Shown here: positions 49,511 to 59,499 of the stretch, piece after piece
How the letters are laid out: every line of letters starts with the position of its first letter
Numbering within the stretch: the stretch's first letter is position 1
Assembly (NCBI RefSeq): GCF_022605165.1
Contig: NC_063076.1
Span: 186,001 to 250,000, forward strand
DNA: 64,000 nt
Source: Purpureocillium takamizusanense
Lineage: Eukaryota > Ascomycota > Sordariomycetes > Hypocreales > Ophiocordycipitaceae
Reading direction: 5' to 3'
Notes under the pieces: model-generated
Told to the model about the DNA's origin: nothing
Databases searched by the model: none
What the model saw: the letters and a program-made list of their open reading frames with translations, nothing else
Made by a program: the position numbers and the translations under genes

Positions 49511-51643
49511 ATGCAGCGCGAACCGCCTCCGACGCACCTGCGGCCCCGACGCACGCGCAGCAACGTCTGCAGCGAGTGCCGCCGGCAGAAGCAAAAGTGC
49601 GATCGGCAGACACCATGCGGCAACTGCGTGCGGAGAGAGGTCGTCCACCTGTGCCAGCTTCCGCTTCCGCCGCCGCCGCCGCCGCCGCCGGGGCCGAACC
49701 ACCGCCGACGAACCGCCCCGGCGGCCCGTACGCGTCCCCAACAAGATACGCCGTCCCGAGACGGTCGGAGGAGGAGGCTCATCAACGTGTCGCCGACGTA
49801 CCACCAGCAGCAGCAACCCCCGTCGCGATCAAGGGCAAGCAGCGCCGATTCTCCCCACGTCGGCCGCCTCTGGAACACGCGCGGCGCCAAGTCGTACCAT
49901 GGCAGCTCCTACTTCGGCCACCAGTCCGCCGCGTCCATCATGGACATGGAGAGCCCCGAGCTGCCCGTCGGCATCAGCGGGATCCACGCCAACAGCTCGC
50001 GACGCGACATCAGCCGCAATGAAAAGAGCCCCCACGACCACATCTGGGAGCTTGTCGGATACCTGCCGCGCCGAAAGGCCGTCGTCGACCATCTGGTGCA
50101 GCGCTATCTCGACGAGCTGAACCCGGTGCACGACTGCGTGCAGCCCGACGACTTTCGCGCCACCTACGACGCCTTTTGGGACCGCAAATGGGGCGACGAC
50201 GACCTCACGACCGTCGACCTCCGGTGGCTCGCGCTCTTGTTCATGGTGCTGGCCTTTTCCGAGATGGTCGACTGCCCCATGGATGCGTCTCCCGAGACCC
50301 AGGAACGCTGCGAGGAGAGGTCCATCCAGTACTTTTGGGCCTCTCGAAAGGCCATTGTGCTCGCCCCGACCTTCTCGGGCGAGAGCCTCGACCTCGTCAG
50401 CGCCGGCATCCTCGTCAGCCAGTACCTCATCTACTTTGGGCGCAAGACGGAGAGCTGGCTCACCTCCAGCTTTGCCATCCGCATGGCGCAGGCGCAAGGC
50501 ATGCACATCGACGGCGAGATCTGGGGGCTGCCGGCACGCGCCCTCGAGACGAGACGCCGCCTGTGGTGCAAGCTGTACGCCCTGGACCGGTCCGTCGCCC
50601 TCGCGGTCGGCAGGCCGTACACGATCCACAGCAAGCACTGCATGGAAATGGATGTCAAGAATGTGTGCATCGACGACATCGCCGCCGACGATGTGGACTC
50701 GGTCGCGCGGGAACTGCCCCTCAGCTCGCCGACGCGCAACGTGTATTACATGTACCAGCAGCGTTTGTCGACCATACTCGGCGACATCCACGACGAATGC
50801 TTCGGCATCTCGTCCCTGTCGGGCTCATACAGCACGTACGAAAAGGTCCTCGGCCTGGATCAGGTTCTCCTCGACTGGGCCGAGTCCCTGCCGCCCTATT
50901 TCAGGCTCGACGACCCGGACCAGTCTCTCGACGCAGGCAGGCCCTACCTCTACTGGCAGCGCATCTATCTGCACTCGGGCTACCACTTCGCCCGCGTCAC
51001 GCTGCACAGAAAGTACGTGCTCCTCGTCTCCATCACGGACCGTTTCCAGCACAGCCGCGACGCCTGCATCAGCTCCGCCTGCGCGGATCTGAAGCTCAAG
51101 CTCGGCTTCCGCCACCTCAGCATGGCAAGCAGGCTCATGGCCGGCGGCGCCATGCACAACCTGTTCAACAGCGCCCTGGTACTGGCCGTCATCGCCGTCC
51201 GCGAGCCCTTGCTGCCGCGGACCGCCGCCATCGTCGAGGACCTGTCGGCGTACTGCGAGAAGCAGCGGACGGATCCGTGGGTCAACGCGTTTGCCCTTGC
51301 CGAGGTCAAGGTGATTGAGCTCTGCATTGCCAGTGCCGTGAGGGCCCGGCAAGAAGGCAGGGCGGAGAGGCTCGCCACTACGACCGCCGTCGGCAACGGG
51401 CGTGGCATGGAGGCCCAACACGCCCACGACCCGTTGGTGCAAGCCGTCAGCCCTCGCATGCCGCAGCCACAGGCGGCCTCTCTGGGCAGCGGGCCGGGCG
51501 TCTCTGCATCTTCGCTCGACTTTACCATTGGAGCCGCCGACGGCTGGCTTGACACGTGGTTTGGGCTCACGCGTAGCTTTCAGGAGCCCATCGACTACGA
51601 CCTTTGGGAGGACCTCGTCGAAAACCTCGAAGCACACCCATAG
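49511..51643 (+). CDS. Zn2Cys6 fungal transcription factor
   Basis: Intronless gene for a 710-residue Gal4-class regulator. The start at 49511 (MQREPPPTH) places the binuclear zinc cluster at residues 20-48: Cys20, 23, 30, 36, 39 and 48 with spacing 2-6-5-2-8. Basic residues precede it (RPRRTR). A run of eight prolines, then Arg- and Gln-rich low-complexity sequence, follows the cluster. The fungal_trans domain covers about residues 180-450, with YLDELNPVHDCVQPDDF, GILVSQYLIYFGRKTESW and RLWCKLYALDRSVALAVGRPY, all conserved in the class. The neighbours are an FAH-family hydrolase, a nitrilase and a permease, so local control of catabolism is plausible but only inferred. Confidence 0.94.
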   Translation: MQREPPPTHLRPRRTRSNVCSECRRQKQKCDRQTPCGNCVRREVVHLCQLPLPPPPPPPPGPNHRRRTAPAARTRPQQDTPSRDGRRRRLINVSPTYHQQQQPPSRSRASSADSPHVGRLWNTRGAKSYHGSSYFGHQSAASIMDMESPELPVGISGIHANSSRRDISRNEKSPHDHIWELVGYLPRRKAVVDHLVQRYLDELNPVHDCVQPDDFRATYDAFWDRKWGDDDLTTVDLRWLALLFMVLAFSEMVDCPMDASPETQERCEERSIQYFWASRKAIVLAPTFSGESLDLVSAGILVSQYLIYFGRKTESWLTSSFAIRMAQAQGMHIDGEIWGLPARALETRRRLWCKLYALDRSVALAVGRPYTIHSKHCMEMDVKNVCIDDIAADDVDSVARELPLSSPTRNVYYMYQQRLSTILGDIHDECFGISSLSGSYSTYEKVLGLDQVLLDWAESLPPYFRLDDPDQSLDAGRPYLYWQRIYLHSGYHFARVTLHRKYVLLVSITDRFQHSRDACISSACADLKLKLGFRHLSMASRLMAGGAMHNLFNSALVLAVIAVREPLLPRTAAIVEDLSAYCEKQRTDPWVNAFALAEVKVIELCIASAVRARQEGRAERLATTTAVGNGRGMEAQHAHDPLVQAVSPRMPQPQAASLGSGPGVSASSLDFTIGAADGWLDTWFGLTRSFQEPIDYDLWEDLVENLEAHP

Positions 51644-51870
51644 CTTCGTAGTCGCCGTACGACTTGGGATGCATTCTACTATTGGGCAGAGCGATGGATG
51701 ACATGCAGCCAGCGCGTGAGCGTCTCCAAGCCTAGTCAGGGAGATGCTTTGATTGGAAATCTGAAGGTAGATCTATCAACCACAGTCGATTCTAACCTCG
51801 GTGGCAGCTGGTTCATCTCCGGCTCCAGAGATTCCAAGGCTCACGACTGATCTATTCATTACACTGTCAA

Positions 51871-51996
51871 GTCCCTGGTCCCGGACTAATGCAACACTGC
51901 ACCGTTGACCCTGGTCGGAGATGGCTCAACCGAGTTCGCCAAAGTCCCCAGTCCTGGACTAATGCAACACTGCACCGTTGAACCTGGCCGGAGATA
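51871..51996. repeat. 73-bp tandem duplication (two diverged copies)
   Basis: The string GGACTAATGCAACACTGCACC starting at 51883 recurs at 51956, with flanking similarity on both sides (GTCCCTGGTCC versus GTCCCCAGTCC; CCTGGTCGGAGAT versus CCTGGCCGGAGAT). Period is 73. It lies in and just past the C-terminal coding end of the FAH-family gene; because 73 is not a multiple of three, the second copy is read in another frame. Confidence 0.85.
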
Positions 51997-53119
51997 CCGC
52001 GGAGGGACGTGGCTGTGTCCAATGCCAGATGGCGTCCCTGTAAGGATCACGGTGCCCTTGGGGAGCGTGGTGTCCTGCTCATCTGTCAGCGTCGGCCCGT
52101 GAGTTGCATGGATCGCCCCTGCGGCATGGCAGGTCTCGCGAGTCGTACTTGAGACAAGTGGGATACAATCTCGGCCACAGAGAATATCATCTCCGACGTG
52201 TTGCCATCTTGAAGGACCTCGCCATCGAGTGTCATCGTCATTGACAACGCCGAGGGATCCGGCACCGCATCTACCAATACCAAGACGGGCCCAAGGGGAC
52301 AGAACCCATCGTAGCCTTTGCAGTACCCCCACTGCGACGTGTGCGACTGCGTGTCGCGCGCCGTAAGGTCGTTGGCTATCGTGTAACCAAGTACGTACTG
52401 CAGAGCCGAGGTTGCGTCGACATTCTTGCAGTCTCGCCCGATGACGACGGCGAGTTCCACTTCAGCGTCGATGGCTCCGGGGGCAGACGTCGGAAGCTGT
52501 ATGGGGTCGAGGGGGTTGTTGAGGCACCCCGCGGGCTTCATGAATACTTCTGGGACCTTGGGTATCGGGATGTTGAGCTCGGCCTAGACGGATGGTTACT
52601 TGCCGTCCTGCATGAGCCGCCCGGTAAAGAGGCCGCTTACCGCATGGTCCTTGAAATTCAGTCCTATGCACCGAATCGTGCCAGCCTCCGACGCGGAGAC
52701 TGGAGAGAGCAACTGCCAGGCATCACACGAGTCAACATCAAAACTGGCTGGCCACTGTGAGTGACAGCTGCACAATACCTTTTTGATGGTGGTGACCTCC
52801 CCCGTGAACCGGCTGGGCCCAAGCGCACAACGCGAATCAAGGACCCTGACCGAAACGGACTTGCCCGCGGCCAACGACAGACCAACTACGTACACGGGTC
52901 AGAGTCGTCGTGCTCGCAGCGGTGAGTGGAAGTGTCAAAATGCAAACCGTCAATGTCGGGATCAGCGGGCTCGCCTCCCAGCTCCCGGCCGTCTTCAGAA
53001 ACGAACCGCACGAAGCGTTTCCAAACCTATCCAGACAGTCAGCCCCAGCCCACCAGTCCCGGCTTTTTTCCCGGGGCAGTAGCTGCTGAGGAAGAAAATC
53101 TCACTGGAGGCTGTAACAT
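51886..53119 (-). CDS. Fumarylacetoacetate hydrolase (FAH)-family protein
   Basis: 298-residue FAH-superfamily hydrolase in six exons: 53119-53105, 53026-52948, 52885-52779, 52712-52641, 52583-52149 and 52074-51886. Every junction restores family sequence: WKRFVRFVSEDG, PDID-VGLSLAAGKSV, TIKK-LLSPVSASEAG, IRCIGLNFKDHA-AELNIPIPK and HLSQ-DTTLPKGTVILTGTPSG. The first exon would encode only five residues (MLQPP) and is the least certain. Metal ligands lie in DAEVELAVVIG and GYTIANDLTARD; FCPLGPVLV is also typical. Members cleave acylpyruvates or decarboxylate oxaloacetate and often finish aromatic ring breakdown. The C-terminus after LGTL ends unusually (NSVEPSPTRVNGAVLH) inside a tandem duplication. 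Confidence 0.87.
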
Positions 53120-53915
53120 GGCAGCAGTCGTTCAATTGGTGTATTGCGCACGTTGAGCAATACACCCTCTCCGGACAGGGCAGTTCCGGCTGGAGACGCG
53201 AGGGCGCCGTGCGTTTAAGTAGCTGCCTCGAAACCTGTGGCCTAGAACGGATATGATTACGAGACGAATGCGGCTTGGTATCAGCTATTTTATCGTTTCT
53301 TTACTTTGCGTTTCATTGTTTTTTTTATGATCTCTCCGAAAACTACCCATTGGGGGATGACCATCGGCAACTGTCCCGACTTACAGAACATCGGCGTCTC
53401 CAAACCCGACGGGGAGAACTGCGCGGGCGTTTGGCCGACCCGCCGATGGCCGAACGCGCCGCCGTAGCGCCGCCGTAGCGTCGTCTGACGTTGGCACTGG
53501 TCAGTGTGGGGTTCTGCTGTTGGTCCCCGGACTTTCGCTAGCGGTCCATCCAACGGTCTGCGAGACGACGCCGCTGATGGGATCCACGACCATGAGTCGC
53601 TGACTGCCAAGTCGCCGGCAGAACGTGGTGATGCTCGGCGTTTCTCTCAAGGACCTCCACCGTCTGCCTTAGGGCTATGTCAATCTTGAGAGTGATCCTG
53701 CTTGTGTCGAATGCGTCCCGGATGGGCACATGTCATGGCGCTCACACGGGTAGAGTCCCTAGCCGGAGCCGACTCGTGGCTCAACAGCACACTTACACAC
53801 AAACACACCGACAGCACTGGCAAGCGCCACTGTATACATGATACGGACTGTATGAAGCGTATTGCGCACGTGATCCTGCCTTGTGGCATTGCATCTCATG
53901 TTCAAATTTACACAT
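53120..53915. other. Intergenic region
   Basis: About 800 bases between the FAH-family start and the end of the nitrilase, both on the minus strand. It should hold the FAH promoter. A direct repeat CGCCGCCGTAGCG-like lies near 53458-53480. No supported gene. Confidence 0.4.
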
Positions 53916-54824
53916 TCAAGCCTGCGGGCACGGCTCGTCAAACTGTATTTTGCCCTGGCTCACGTCCGGGTACACGTCAAACCGCCTCTGCGCATTCAGC
54001 GGTATGTTGCGTCGCGCCTCCACGATGCACTGGTCGTGAAGCTCCGTCTCGATGATGCTTTCCTTCTCGTCGGCTTCAACGAGCACCTTGGCCATGGGGT
54101 CGACAATCATGCTATGGCCCCAGGCGTGGTACGGCCCAGATAGATCGCGCGCGGGGCTGCACATGGCCACGTATATCTGGTTATCGATGGCGCGGGCTCG
54201 GGCCAGGAGCTGCCAGTGAATCGCGCCCGTAGCCAGGGTAAAGGCGCTGGGATAGATGAGAGCAAACGCACCCTTGCGGGCGGCGATGATTGCGAGCTCC
54301 GGGAAGCGTATGTCATAGCAAATAGCAACGGCGATGGTGCCATACTCGGGAAGCGACACGAGGGCGATCCTATTCCCGGCGCTCAAGACCTCGGACTCGC
54401 GAAAGGTCACCTTGCCGGGAATATCGACGTCGAAGAGGTGTATCTTGCGAAAGCTATCGAGCAGCGTCCCGTCCGGGCCGAAGATGAGGCTCGTGTTGAA
54501 GTACTTGCCCGTGTCGGCGTCGGCCTCGGGGATGGAGCCACCGACGAGGTAGACCTTGTTGTCGGCGGCCATGGCGGACAGGGCATGGAATGAAGGCGAC
54601 TGCTCGCGGCTCGGCGGGAAGGGCCTCAAGGTCTCGGCATACTGCGCAAAGTACTTGGAGCCGATCGGGGAGTTGAAGCACTCGGGGAGAACGACGATGC
54701 GGGAGCCGGAGCGGGCGGCGTCGGCGACGCGTGCGGCCGCGTTGCTGAGGTTGGCCGTCTTGTCGGCGCCGGGGGTGAGTTGCACGCAGGCGAGCTTGAC
54801 GGATTGCTTGAGCACGGAGGACAT
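53916..54824 (-). CDS. Carbon-nitrogen hydrolase, Nit2/omega-amidase type
   Basis: Intronless gene for a 302-residue nitrilase-superfamily amidase. The start at 54824 (MSSVLKQ) gives the family N-terminus KLACVQLTPGADK; the open frame runs 14 codons further without extra similarity. The triad is Glu48 in VVLPECFNSPIG, Lys in FRKIHLFDVDIPG and Cys in AICYDIRFPE. The DVDIPG and SPIG strings are typical of Nit2, which deamidates alpha-ketoglutaramate and alpha-ketosuccinamate after glutamine and asparagine transamination. Related members repair deaminated glutathione. Cytosolic or mitochondrial; no clear presequence. Lies between the FAH-family gene and the permease. Confidence 0.94.
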   Translation of the reverse strand: MSSVLKQSVKLACVQLTPGADKTANLSNAAARVADAARSGSRIVVLPECFNSPIGSKYFAQYAETLRPFPPSREQSPSFHALSAMAADNKVYLVGGSIPEADADTGKYFNTSLIFGPDGTLLDSFRKIHLFDVDIPGKVTFRESEVLSAGNRIALVSLPEYGTIAVAICYDIRFPELAIIAARKGAFALIYPSAFTLATGAIHWQLLARARAIDNQIYVAMCSPARDLSGPYHAWGHSMIVDPMAKVLVEADEKESIIETELHDQCIVEARRNIPLNAQRRFDVYPDVSQGKIQFDEPCPQA

Positions 54825-55572
54825 TTTTCCTTTGCTGTTTCTTTCGCGGGCGACGGCGGCGCGCAAGATTTGAAGGCGGGATGGTTGAATCTAAGCAATG
54901 GAAACGGATGCGAGGACAACACGAAGCGACAGAAGGCCTACTCGATGGTTTGAGTAGGTGCCCTGCTATTTGAGCATCGCATGGCCTGTTGGCCAGCCTC
55001 ACACATGAGCATCAGCTCCGGAATCAAATCACACAACAGAAACGGTCGTGGAGATGTTGTCGCCCTGCCGCCAACTTGGGCAAAGTGGTTGGTGTTCGTT
55101 CGGACATGCTTTTCCGAAGCGGCGTTTGATGCCTTGTGCTGTTGTTGCCGCCGATGCTGCCGCCGATGCTGCCGCCGATGCTGCCGCCGATGCTGCCGCC
55201 GATGTTGCCGCCGATGTTCCCCGCCGACGCCGCCGATGCTGCGCCCAACATGGCGCAGCTAGCTTGACCGGGGGTCCTCCGCACAAGACATCGGGAGTTA
55301 GTCCATCAATGCACCCTGCCGCCCAACCCAACAAAGTTGCCGATCCGGGCATACAGCCACGCGGTGCTTGCAGGTGTCAAACCAACCCCACAGCTCCGAA
55401 CCAAACCCCACGGGGTCCCAGGCTCCAGTCATCCCCGGCATGTGGTGGTGATTTGTGTCCGATATCTGACACTGGGGGCAAAGGAGCATAAAACTTGGCG
55501 ATGCTCCCCCATGGCCGTACGCATCTGCGTTTGGGCGTTTGACCGTTGGCATACCCAACATTTCTTCGCAAC
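54825..55572. promoter_or_regulatory. Divergent intergenic region with a 12-bp minisatellite
   Basis: About 750 bases between the nitrilase and the permease starts. It includes the minisatellite listed separately and must hold both promoters. No TATA box was recognised with confidence. Confidence 0.45.
55147..55222. repeat. 12-bp minisatellite (GCCGCCGATGCT)n
   Basis: Six to seven tandem copies of a 12-base unit GCCGCCGATGCT; the last copies carry T for C changes. It would read as a four-residue repeat in any frame, and no gene is supported over it. Confidence 0.9.
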
Positions 55573-57238
55573 ATGGACTCGTCGGCTCGCAAGACGGACA
55601 TGGACGTCAAGGACATGGACGCCTTCAAGGATGAAACACAGCACATCGACTCGCTCGGCCATGTGTCCATCGATGCGGACAAGGAGAAGAAGCTGCTCCG
55701 CAAGCTCGACCTGTGGATCAGCCCCATCATGACCATCATCTTCCTGACTGCGTACCTCGACCGGTCAAACATTGGCAACGCCGCCTCCGCCGGGATGATT
55801 GCCGATTTGAACATGTCGGGTGACGAGCTGGGGAGTATGCCAGATCACGACCCAGAGCTGTTTGTGCGTTCGCATGCTGACTACCGGATCAAGACGCCGT
55901 CACCCTCTTCTACGTCACGTACCTCGCATTCGAGGTGCCCTGCTCGCTCGTGCTGAAAAAGTTCCGCCCAGGTGCGTCAGGGGACGGGTCCGCGCCTGCT
56001 AAACACTGGAAGCGGGCGAAGCTAACCTCGTCCACAGGCCGCATGATTCCGGTCCTCATCTTCTGCTGGTCGATTGTCATTATCGGAACCGGCTTCATCC
56101 ACACCGCGGGACATCTCTACGCCAGCCGCCTGCTCCTCGGCTCGTTCGAGTCGGGCATGTTCCCCTGCCTCGCGCTCTACCTCAGCACCTTCTACCAGCC
56201 CCACGAGCAGGCTCTGCGGGTGTCGTACCTGTTCGTCTCGGCGGCCCTGTCCGGCTCCTTTGGCGGGCTCTTCGCGTACGCCCTGCTCAAGATGGACGGC
56301 GTCGCCGGCATGGCGGGCTGGCGGTGGCTCTTCATCGTCGAGGGCTGCGTCAGCATCCTGATTGCCATCCTCGTCTTCTTCTGCCTCCCCGACAGCTTCG
56401 AGACGGCCAGGTTCCTCAACGAGGAGGACCGGGTCCTCATGCGACTGCGCGCGGAGCGGAGCGCGCGGTACAACGGGCGGCCAGAGTTCGACTGGAAGGA
56501 CGTGCGGAGCGCGGCGACGGACCCGAAGCTCTACATCAGCTGCTGGAGCCAGTTCATGGCCGACACGTGCTCCTTTGGCATGTCGACCTTTCTCCCGCTC
56601 ATCATCAAGTCTTTCGGCTTCGACACGGTGACCACGCAGCTGCTGACCATCCCGGTCTTCTTCTGGGCGTCGCTCGCCTACATCGCCGTGTCCTGGCTGT
56701 CGGACCGCTGGATGCGGCGTGCCTTCTTCATGATGCCGGTATGCGTGGTCACCGCCGTCGGGTACGCCATCAACATTGGCCTCCCCGTGAGCTCAAGGGG
56801 CGCGCTGTACTTTTCGACGTTTCTCATCGGCCCGGGCATCTACGTCATCGTCGGCCTCAACTGCGCGTGGCTGCTCAACAGCCATGCCCCGTACTACAAG
56901 CGCGCCATGGCCATTGGCATGAATCAGTCCATTGGCAACAGCTCTGGGATCGTGGTGAGTAGCCTGCCTGATCCTCACAATTCACTACAGCCAATCCACT
57001 AACACGAAAAACGCAGGTCGGCCAGATCTTCAAGACAAAGGTAAACGGAAAGTACCTCATGGGCCTGAGCGCGTCGCTGGCCGCGGTGCTCTTGGCCATG
57101 CTGGGCCACCTGTCGCTGTACCTTTACCTCCGCCGACAGAACAGGCTCAGGGACCAGATGACGGAGGAGGAGCGCCAGAGGGAAATCTCGAACGGGAAGA
57201 CGGGTGACCTCCACCCGGACTATCGGTATACACTGTAA
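55573..57238 (+). CDS. MFS permease, nicotinate/allantoate (Tna1/Dal5) type
   Basis: 492-residue anion:cation symporter in four exons: 55573-55834, 55894-55971, 56038-56954 and 57017-57238. Introns 55835-55893, 55972-56037 and 56955-57016 restore DELG-NAVTLFYVTYLAFE, KKFRPG-RMIPVLI and SGIV-VGQIFKTK. Family motifs are TAYLDRSNIGNA in segment 1, LGSFESGMFPCLALYLSTFY, and AGWRWLFIVEGCVSI. The acidic N-terminal tail and Lys/Glu-rich C-terminal tail are cytoplasmic. This family imports nicotinate, allantoate, pantothenate and similar carboxylates with protons. The exact substrate is unknown; nicotinate is attractive given a nicotinamidase nearby, but this is inference. Confidence 0.93.
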
Positions 57239-58301
57239 ACTAGAGACTCGCCAGAGGTCCTACGAAGCAATTTTGTCGTGGACGTGGTAGTTGTGTCACT
57301 TTCATATCTTGACTTTGACGGGAGCCGGAGCCGTCACCCGACGCCGCCGCGCCGGCCCCACTTCGTCACCGGGATGCTGCAGGGTTGCCGGTCAATGCGC
57401 GGGCCAACATGACGGGCCACGGCCACTCATCCGTGAATGCATACAGCCGATGACGGTAACGCACCCCGGACTCACGTTTGGACGGGCGAACGGCTCACTC
57501 GCCGGCCGCGGAGTTGAACGATGGAGCCGGGCATGCCAACGTCGCAACTGCGGTATGTTACGCGCGCTGCACGCTCAGGGTTGCAAAGGAGTATGCAGGG
57601 ACTACAACGTGCAAAGTAAGACTCATTGGTCCAGGGAGGGTGAGTAGGTTTGTCTGAGGGAATCTATGTCGACACGTTTCGTCCCTTGTCCTCGCGCCAA
57701 GTATGCTGCAAGTGACCCCTGGATACACTAGACGCATCTCGCATGACACGATTCACAACCCTCCGTCCATCAGGTCGGGGATGCCACCACCAAAACAGCA
57801 TGACCACGATGTAGAAACGCATGCACACACATCACCGTGCACTGACGACATCCAACCGGGCTCACTCTCTGCATCCGGGCACGCAGCGTTGCAACATTGA
57901 AGTCGGACGCGACGACTCAAGGCGTAGGGTAAGCCACCTGCTGTGGCAGAGGGAAAAACAGCTACGAAGAGCCGCCTGCAGGACCCTGCATCCGTCCCGC
58001 AGCAGCCCCGCCAGCTTAGTACTGTCAAACCCTGCCTAGCGCCGCCGCGAACCTCGCCCACCAACCCACCGCCCACTGGGCGTCAAATCTCAGCAGCCAT
58101 GCTGCCTCGCGACGCCCGTCAGTCGAGCACAACGGGCAGAGCAAGGAAAATTTTCTCGCTCGGGACCCAGGGGCGATGGACGGAACCTTCTTAAGCAAAA
58201 TATCGCTCCCTCGTCTCCCAACCCACCGGCACTCGGGGCACACCCGCAGGGCGCGGCCGCCTTCCCTCCCTCCCCTGGGTTGGTTGGCGTCCGTCCCTCG
58301 G
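57239..58301. other. Intergenic region between permease and tRNA genes
   Basis: About 1.06 kb. Short open frames without family resemblance. The final part leads into the first tRNA gene. Nothing else recognised. Confidence 0.4.
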
Positions 58302-58403
58302 GCCCGGTTAGCTCAATCGGTAGAGCGTGAGACTCTTATCTCAGAGTTGCGTCTCGAAGATTTTCAAATCTCAAGGTTGCGGGTTCGACCCCCGCATCGG
58401 GCT
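58302..58403 (+). tRNA. tRNA-Lys: tRNA-Lys(CTT), copy 1, with a 29-nt intron
   Basis: Acceptor stem GCCCGGT pairs with ATCGGGC at the 3' end. The D arm contains TTAGCTCAATCGGTAGAGC, and the T arm is GCGGGTTCGACCCCCGC. The anticodon stem TGAGA/TCTCA encloses loop CTCTTAA with anticodon CTT (58335-58337). An intron at 58339-58367 sits one base 3' of the anticodon, the standard nuclear position. A T11 run near 58472 may end transcription. Confidence 0.95.
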
Positions 58404-58663
58404 ATTCCTATACATCAGATCCGATGACGATTTGAGCATGCTTTGCGGGTGACTGTCCGCAGAGGCCGGTTCTTTTTTTTTTCTTTGGCCTGTGTGTGTG
58501 TGCGTGTGTTTTGGGGATGTGCGAGTGAGTGTGTGCAAAGTCTCTCTCACTGGGCTTGAACTTTACTTTTTTTGGGCCAGGCTGAGCAGAGGGCTACATA
58601 AAGAGCAATAACAGAGCCATCCAGCACGTGACAACCGCAGCCGATCTTCGGACCGGCTCCGCG

Positions 58664-58749
58664 GCCCGGTTAGCTCAATCGGTAGAGCGTGAGACTCTTA
58701 CGAGTACACGGTAATCTCAAGGTTGCGGGTTCGACCCCCGCATCGGGCT
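58664..58749 (+). tRNA. tRNA-Lys: tRNA-Lys(CTT), copy 2, with a 13-nt intron
   Basis: Mature sequence is the same as copy 1 as far as can be read. The anticodon CTT is at 58697-58699 and the intron CGAGTACACGGTA at 58701-58713, unrelated to the intron of copy 1. Acceptor, D and T arms all pair. TTTT directly follows the gene. Confidence 0.95.
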
Positions 58750-58917
58750 TTTCCTATAATCAAGCATGATTGAAGTGACTGGTTTCTTTTTGCCTTGTGC
58801 GGTTATGCTTTTTTGCTTCGAGAGTGAACAGAGACTGATATAAGGTCCGACTGTGAGATGATCATGATGGGGAAACCAGTCTAATTCAATACAGCGCTCT
58901 ACAGTGTCTGCCCTCGT

Positions 58918-59499
58918 CTAGTCTATCGTCTTGCTGCCAGGCACCAGACGCTTCCCTGCCTCTGCCAGGTTGCTCGGGTGGCCACGCCCGTCGCGGACCA
59001 TGACGGCGGCCCCCCTCCCCTCGCGGCACTCCATCACCTCCATGCCCATCCGCCGCCTGTAAAACGGCACCGACTTTTCCCAGTTGCTCGTCAAGAGCAT
59101 GCTCCTCCGCAGGTGCGGCATCGACTCGACCACCTCTTGCACGCAGTCGACGAGCCAGCCGCCGAGCCCCTGGCCCTGCAAGCCCGGCTCGACCCATACG
59201 TCGGTCAGGTACAGGAACGTGGTGAAGTCGGTGACGCAGCGCGCGATGCCGACGCATGTCCCCTCGCCGCCGCCCTCCTGTGTGTCGCGATGGAGCCCAA
59301 AGCACAGCGAGTTGTCGAGCGTCTCCCGCATGACGTGGTCGGGCAGCGGCTCGGCCCAGTAGAAGTCGGGTGAGGCGAAGAAGCGCCGCACGTCTGCGAC
59401 GGGGATGAGCGACGCGTCGGTCGAGATGCGGTAGTCGCCCCTTGTCCACGCGAGCGCCCGAAAGCCCGCCGCCGCCGCCGCCGCCACCACCATTGTCAT
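58918..59499 (-). CDS. GNAT-family N-acetyltransferase
   Basis: 193-residue single-domain acetyltransferase, intronless. First ATG at 59499 (MTMVVAAAAAAG); a second ATG is two codons on. The open frame upstream starts on a non-ATG codon. The acetyl-CoA-binding motif is in the segment VWVEPGLQGQGLGGWLVD, with the Q-x-x-G-x-G/A signature. A C-terminal FYRRRMGMEVM segment is usual for GNAT. The N-terminal alanine run is low-complexity. The acceptor substrate is unknown. The gene lies head-to-tail downstream of a small secreted protein gene. Confidence 0.88.
   Translation of the reverse strand: MTMVVAAAAAAGFRALAWTRGDYRISTDASLIPVADVRRFFASPDFYWAEPLPDHVMRETLDNSLCFGLHRDTQEGGGEGTCVGIARCVTDFTTFLYLTDVWVEPGLQGQGLGGWLVDCVQEVVESMPHLRRSMLLTSNWEKSVPFYRRRMGMEVMECREGRGAAVMVRDGRGHPSNLAEAGKRLVPGSKTID

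Noticed and set aside
49829..50791. Minus-strand 320-codon open frame opposite the Zn2Cys6 regulator
   Set aside because: Antisense shadow of the regulator's coding sequence.
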